NCBI RefSeq assembly: GCF_004331695.1
Contig: NZ_SJSL01000001.1
Span: 1 to 64,000, forward strand
Reading direction: 5' to 3'
DNA length: 64,000 nucleotides
Origin: Pedobacter psychroterrae
GTDB taxonomy: Bacteria; Bacteroidota; Bacteroidia; Sphingobacteriales; Sphingobacteriaceae
Below are positions 61,128 to 64,000 of this stretch, one piece after another. The first letter of the stretch is position 1. Every line of letters begins with the position of its first letter. Position numbers and translations under genes: made by a program. Under the pieces are notes generated by a model. It made no database searches. It saw only the letters and a program-made list of their open reading frames with translations, and had not been told where the DNA came from.

Positions 61128-61856
61128 TTATTCTGCCATATTGTGGTAAACTGCCTGAACATCATCGTCCTCTTCCAGTTTATCGATGAGTTTCATTACA
61201 TCAGCTGCCTGTTCTTCAGTCACATCATGGTGCGACAGGGCAATGCGCTCCAGCTTGGAACTTTTTAATTCTATGCCTTTCTCTTCCAATGCTTTTTGCA
61301 GGGAACCGAAGCTTTCGAACGCACCTTGCGCAACGGCAATATCATTTCCTTCTTCGTCCGCTTCTACATAAAGTTCATCCAGTCCCGCATCGATCAGTTC
61401 AAATTCCAGCTCTTCCAGATCAAAATTATCAGCAGGTACAAACCTGAATATCGATTTTCTGTTGAACACAAAATCCAATGAGCCGGTCTTGCCTAAAGTA
61501 CCATTTGTCTTGTTGAAATAACTGCGCACATTGGCAACCGTACGATTGGTATTGTCCGTAGCCGTTTCGATCAGTATTGCCACACCATGTGGTGCATAAC
61601 CTTCATACACGATCTCTTCATAATTGGCCATGCTTTTGTCAGACGCCCTTTTAATGGCGGCTTCAACACGGTCCTTTGGCATGTTTACCGCTTTCGCATT
61701 TTGCATTGCCGTACGCAGGCGTGAATTCGTTTCGGGATGTGGCCCGGCATCTTTCACCGCCATTACGATGTCCTTACCTATCCTGGTAAATTGTACGGCC
61801 ATTTTGGCCCAACGCTTAAATTTTCTTTCTTTTCTAAATTCAAATGCTCTTCCCAT
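61128..61856 (-). CDS. YebC/PmpR family protein
   Basis: A 242-residue protein of the YebC family. The N-terminus MGRAFEFRKERKFKRWAKMA is the Bacteroidota form of the family start. NSRLRTAMQNAKAVNMPKDRVEAAIKRA and EIVYEGYAPHGVAILIETATDNTNRTVANVR are conserved core motifs. YebC proteins have been described as DNA-binding regulators and, more recently, as translation factors helping at difficult sequences. It is monocistronic; REP-like repeats lie just upstream. Confidence 0.93.
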   Translation of the reverse strand: MGRAFEFRKERKFKRWAKMAVQFTRIGKDIVMAVKDAGPHPETNSRLRTAMQNAKAVNMPKDRVEAAIKRASDKSMANYEEIVYEGYAPHGVAILIETATDNTNRTVANVRSYFNKTNGTLGKTGSLDFVFNRKSIFRFVPADNFDLEELEFELIDAGLDELYVEADEEGNDIAVAQGAFESFGSLQKALEEKGIELKSSKLERIALSHHDVTEEQAADVMKLIDKLEEDDDVQAVYHNMAE

Positions 61857-61884
61857 TATCTTGGTTTTATTTCTTAGTCTATTG

Positions 61885-62007
61885 GTCGGTCGTTATCCCT
61901 GGCTGATCGTCATCCCTGGTCGGTCGTCATCCTGAATTTATTTCAGGATCTCGCAAGAGAAAGACGGCTTTGCATGTCCGTCATCCTGAAATAAATTCAG
62001 GATGACG
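61885..62007. repeat. REP-like palindromes and short tandem repeat
   Basis: CGTCATCCTGAATTTATTTCAGGAT (61925-61949) is the inverse of 61979-62007, CGTCATCC..GGATGACG, itself a near-perfect palindrome. They are 29 bp apart and together could form a large stem. Before them a CTGG-TCGTCATCC-type unit recurs at about 61886-61930. Repeats of the GTCATCCTGAA type are widely dispersed in bacterial genomes. They sit between YebC and threonine dehydrogenase genes. Confidence 0.75.
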
Positions 62008-62040
62008 TGTGTTATATCAGGCCTCCAAATGACGAACCTT

Positions 62041-62985
62041 TTATTTCTTTAAATTCTTAAACATATCTGCAGTCAGCTTTCCAAGGTCAAATTCTGGTTT
62101 CCAGCCCCAGTCCTTCGCTGCATAACTGTCATCAATCGATCTTGGCCAGCTATCAGCTATTTGCTGCCTTGGATCATTGGCGCCGTAATTTAAGGTAAAT
62201 TCCGGAATATGTTTTCTTATTTCATCAGCCAAGGTCTCAGGAGTAAAGCTGACCCCTGTAAAATTATAACTTGATCTGATGGTGATGTCATCCGCATTGG
62301 CATCCATTAATTCTATGGTACCGCGGATCGCATCGTCCATGTACATCATGGGCAGTTCAGTGCCTGCGTTCAAAAAAGAGGTATAACTGGCTTTCTTGAG
62401 TGCATCATGAAATATGTGGATGGCATAATCCGTTGTACCACCGCCCGGCGCAGCTTTCCAGCTAATCAGGCCCGGATAGCGGATGCTCCGCACATCAAGG
62501 CCAAATTTCTGATGATAATACTCACACCATCGTTCTCCGGCAAGTTTACTGATCCCATACACGGTATTAGGGTCCATCACACAAAACTGCGGGGTAAGAT
62601 CTTTTGGTGAATTTGGCCCGAATACCGCAATAGAACTTGGCCAGTAGACCTTTGCGGTTTTATAGGTAATGGCCAGGTCTAAAATATTGAGCAGGCCGTT
62701 CATGTTTAAATCCCAGGCCAGCTTTGGATTCTGTTCTCCGGTAGCAGACAATAACGCCGCAAGTAAATACACCTGCGTAGGCTTGTACTTTTGAAATATC
62801 GCATTCAATGTATCCTTTTCAAGGACATTTACAAATTCAAAAGGCCCTGAATTCTTTATGTCATAATCCGGGCGGCGGATATCGCAGGCAACGACATTGC
62901 TTTCGCCATAAGCTGTGCGCAAGGCGGTGACAAGCTCTGTACCGATCTGACCATTTGATCCTAATACTACAATTTTTTCAGTCAT
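62041..62985 (-). CDS. L-threonine 3-dehydrogenase, SDR type
   Basis: A 314-residue short-chain dehydrogenase. NAD motif VLGSNGQIGTEL (8-18), VYWPSSIAVFG with the catalytic Ser, and the Tyr143/Lys147 pair in NTVYGISKLAGERW match the SDR-type threonine dehydrogenases of Flavobacteria and relatives. RYPGLISWKAAPGGGTTDYA is a further family motif. It oxidises L-threonine to 2-amino-3-ketobutyrate, which Kbl (26923-28110) cleaves. A sugar-nucleotide epimerase is the alternative but fits less well. A promoter is at 63022-63053. Confidence 0.9.
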   Translation of the reverse strand: MTEKIVVLGSNGQIGTELVTALRTAYGESNVVACDIRRPDYDIKNSGPFEFVNVLEKDTLNAIFQKYKPTQVYLLAALLSATGEQNPKLAWDLNMNGLLNILDLAITYKTAKVYWPSSIAVFGPNSPKDLTPQFCVMDPNTVYGISKLAGERWCEYYHQKFGLDVRSIRYPGLISWKAAPGGGTTDYAIHIFHDALKKASYTSFLNAGTELPMMYMDDAIRGTIELMDANADDITIRSSYNFTGVSFTPETLADEIRKHIPEFTLNYGANDPRQQIADSWPRSIDDSYAAKDWGWKPEFDLGKLTADMFKNLKK

Positions 62986-63021
62986 CTATGATTTTGATTT
63001 TACCAAAATTTAATAAGTGGA

Positions 63022-63053
63022 CAAACGTATTAAAAAATGTTTATTGACACCAA
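63022..63053 (-). promoter_or_regulatory. Promoter of threonine dehydrogenase gene
   Basis: TTGG (63050-63053) and TACGTTTG (63022-63029) are separated by 20 bp on the minus strand, matching the -33/-7 arrangement of Bacteroidota. Transcription would start near 63018, giving a leader of about 33 nt. Confidence 0.5.
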
Positions 63054-63264
63054 CTATTTACTTACTAAATATTCTATTAATTAACGTTTATATTTAATAC
63101 TATTTTATATAATACCAGTTGGAGAATGCGCGTTTAATTGGTTAGGTAACAAATACATTTTTTTTTACATTAATTGTGTAATTTGGACACTAACTATTTA
63201 TTTTTTCTTAATATTACAAAACAAAACACACTTAGCGCAGACCTAGACACCTAAACAGCCAAAT

Positions 63265-63951
63265 ATGGACAGAAGAGCAGCAGTGAAAAATATGGCCTTT
63301 TTAATGGGAGGTGCATTATCTGCAACTACGATAGCGGTTTTTCTTGACGGTTGCACTTCAACATCTACCACAGCCAGTGGCAATTTATTTACTGCAGATC
63401 AGCAAGCGCTGATCACTGAAATTGCTGACATCATTATACCTGCCACCGGCACACCTGGAGCGAAAGCCGCGGGCGTGGGGCCTTTCATTGCGATGATGGT
63501 CAAAGACTGCTATCCTGACGATGCGCAAAAAGCTTTTGTGAAAGGTCTGCAAGAGCTGGAGGAACAGTCGAAAGATGAATATAAAAAATCCTTTACAGAA
63601 CTGTCTGCAGAGGAGCGCCAGCAGCTGCTCAACAAAGTAAGGGAAGCTACTATAGCAGATATTAAAGCAGAGAATGAAACGCTCGACAAGCAAAAACAAG
63701 CTGATCAGGAAAAACAAAGGACTGACCCTGCAAAGGGCAAGTCACAGACAGAAAATGCAGGAATAATTTCTATTCTTCCGAAGGATAAGCCTAAAACAGA
63801 AGCCCGCTTCTTTGCCATCATCAGAGACCTAACCTTGCTGGGTTATTTCACCTCAGAAATAGGGGTGACCAAGGCCTATGAATATGTAGATATCCCGGGC
63901 CGTTATGACGGCTGTACGGATTTGAAACCGGGTCAAAGAGTTTGGGCATAA
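63265..63951 (+). CDS. Second gluconate 2-dehydrogenase subunit 3 family protein (Tat)
   Basis: A 228-residue Tat-exported small subunit. The N-terminus has DRRAAVKNMAFLMGG, a twin-arginine signal, and a lipobox-like LDGC (Cys30). The Gluconate_2-dh3 body has ALITEIADIIIPATGTPGA and GPFIAMMVKDCY, plus a charged coiled-coil insert (about 95-165) absent from the first copy. It precedes the first codons of the partner gene by 17 bp. It likely escorts and anchors a GMC dehydrogenase. Confidence 0.88.
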   Translation: MDRRAAVKNMAFLMGGALSATTIAVFLDGCTSTSTTASGNLFTADQQALITEIADIIIPATGTPGAKAAGVGPFIAMMVKDCYPDDAQKAFVKGLQELEEQSKDEYKKSFTELSAEERQQLLNKVREATIADIKAENETLDKQKQADQEKQRTDPAKGKSQTENAGIISILPKDKPKTEARFFAIIRDLTLLGYFTSEIGVTKAYEYVDIPGRYDGCTDLKPGQRVWA

Positions 63952-63968
63952 ACCTCAGGTAAATTAAG

Positions 63969-64000
63969 ATGAGCAATTTAAATATCAAGGCGACAGCCAA
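63969..64000 (+). CDS. Start of a further gene, probably GMC oxidoreductase (cut by window)
   Basis: An ATG at 63969 opens MSNLNIKATA and runs off the right edge. Ten residues are too few for a sequence-based call. The position directly after a Gluconate_2-dh3 gene makes a GMC oxidoreductase partner likely; NLNIKATA is a common start of such proteins in relatives. Confidence 0.5.
   Translation, partial: MSNLNIKATA

Noticed and set aside
1..64000. Insertion sequences, prophage or integrated element
   Set aside because: No transposase, integrase, phage structural gene or tRNA attachment site was seen; genes are ordinary chromosomal types.

Overview
The window looks like chromosomal DNA of a Sphingobacteriaceae-type Bacteroidota, most likely Pedobacter or a close relative. 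The evidence is the gene content (SusC/SusD pair, DUF5686 and outer-membrane beta-barrel proteins, SDR-type threonine dehydrogenase, a B12-domain-less methylmalonyl-CoA mutase subunit, Gluconate_2-dh_3/GMC pairs), the lack of Shine-Dalgarno sequences, and several TAnnTTTG-type promoter elements. I see no insertion sequence, prophage, CRISPR array, tRNA or rRNA gene in the window.

Layout. 1-873 has no gene but carries a leftward promoter with no reading frame behind it and a long imperfect inverted repeat. 874-3263 (minus) is FAD oxidoreductase, DinB-like and CoA-binding proteins. 3416-5791 (plus) is LemA, two TPM-domain proteins and a NUDIX hydrolase. 5880-7310 is dnaA (minus), followed by a two-gene methylmalonyl-CoA mutase unit (7505-9591). 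9693-11369 holds an A-type Fe-S carrier and a MacB/FtsX-like permease. 11379-16335 (minus) is a nucleotide-sugar operon: ugd, UDP-glucuronate decarboxylase, galE, an unknown 188-aa gene and rfbB, divergent from waaA. 17610-31880 is mainly housekeeping: hemH, ispH, a glycosyltransferase-like/acyltransferase pair, a phosphoribosyltransferase, rlmD, tetR, a degenerate Rieske-like lipoprotein, pheS, kbl, a DUF5686 outer-membrane protein and a C1 peptidase. 31992-40107 has an outer-membrane beta-barrel receptor, a sirtuin, a GMC dehydrogenase with its Tat small subunit, trhO and an AAA/DUF4143 ATPase.

40253-57483 is a complete polysaccharide utilisation locus (PUL). It has a SusR-like membrane-spanning regulator, SusC, SusD, a LamG lipoprotein, two tandem glycoamylase-domain (GH144-type) enzymes, a GH43-like enzyme, an SGNH esterase, a GH3 beta-glucosidase and an alpha/beta-hydrolase esterase. 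The enzyme set best fits uptake and breakdown of beta-1,2-glucan, possibly the acyl-substituted osmoregulated periplasmic glucans of other bacteria. This is inferred from families, not shown.

57486-64000 contains an erythromycin-esterase-like gene with a catalytically degenerate neighbour, an unknown gene behind an 11-bp phased repeat, a YebC protein, REP-like repeats, SDR threonine dehydrogenase (the pathway partner of kbl) and a second Tat small-subunit gene followed by the first codons of its partner.

The most notable unexplained items are: the PUL and its internal perfect hairpin at 48792-48820; four 22-bp direct repeats between the DUF4143 ATPase/nuclease and the PUL regulator; four 11-bp phased AGTCCAA repeats at 60172-60211; the inverted repeat at 627-707; and several proteins that keep a fold while losing active-site residues (sirtuin zinc cysteines, Rieske ligands, erythromycin-esterase Glu/His, glycosyltransferase DxD).
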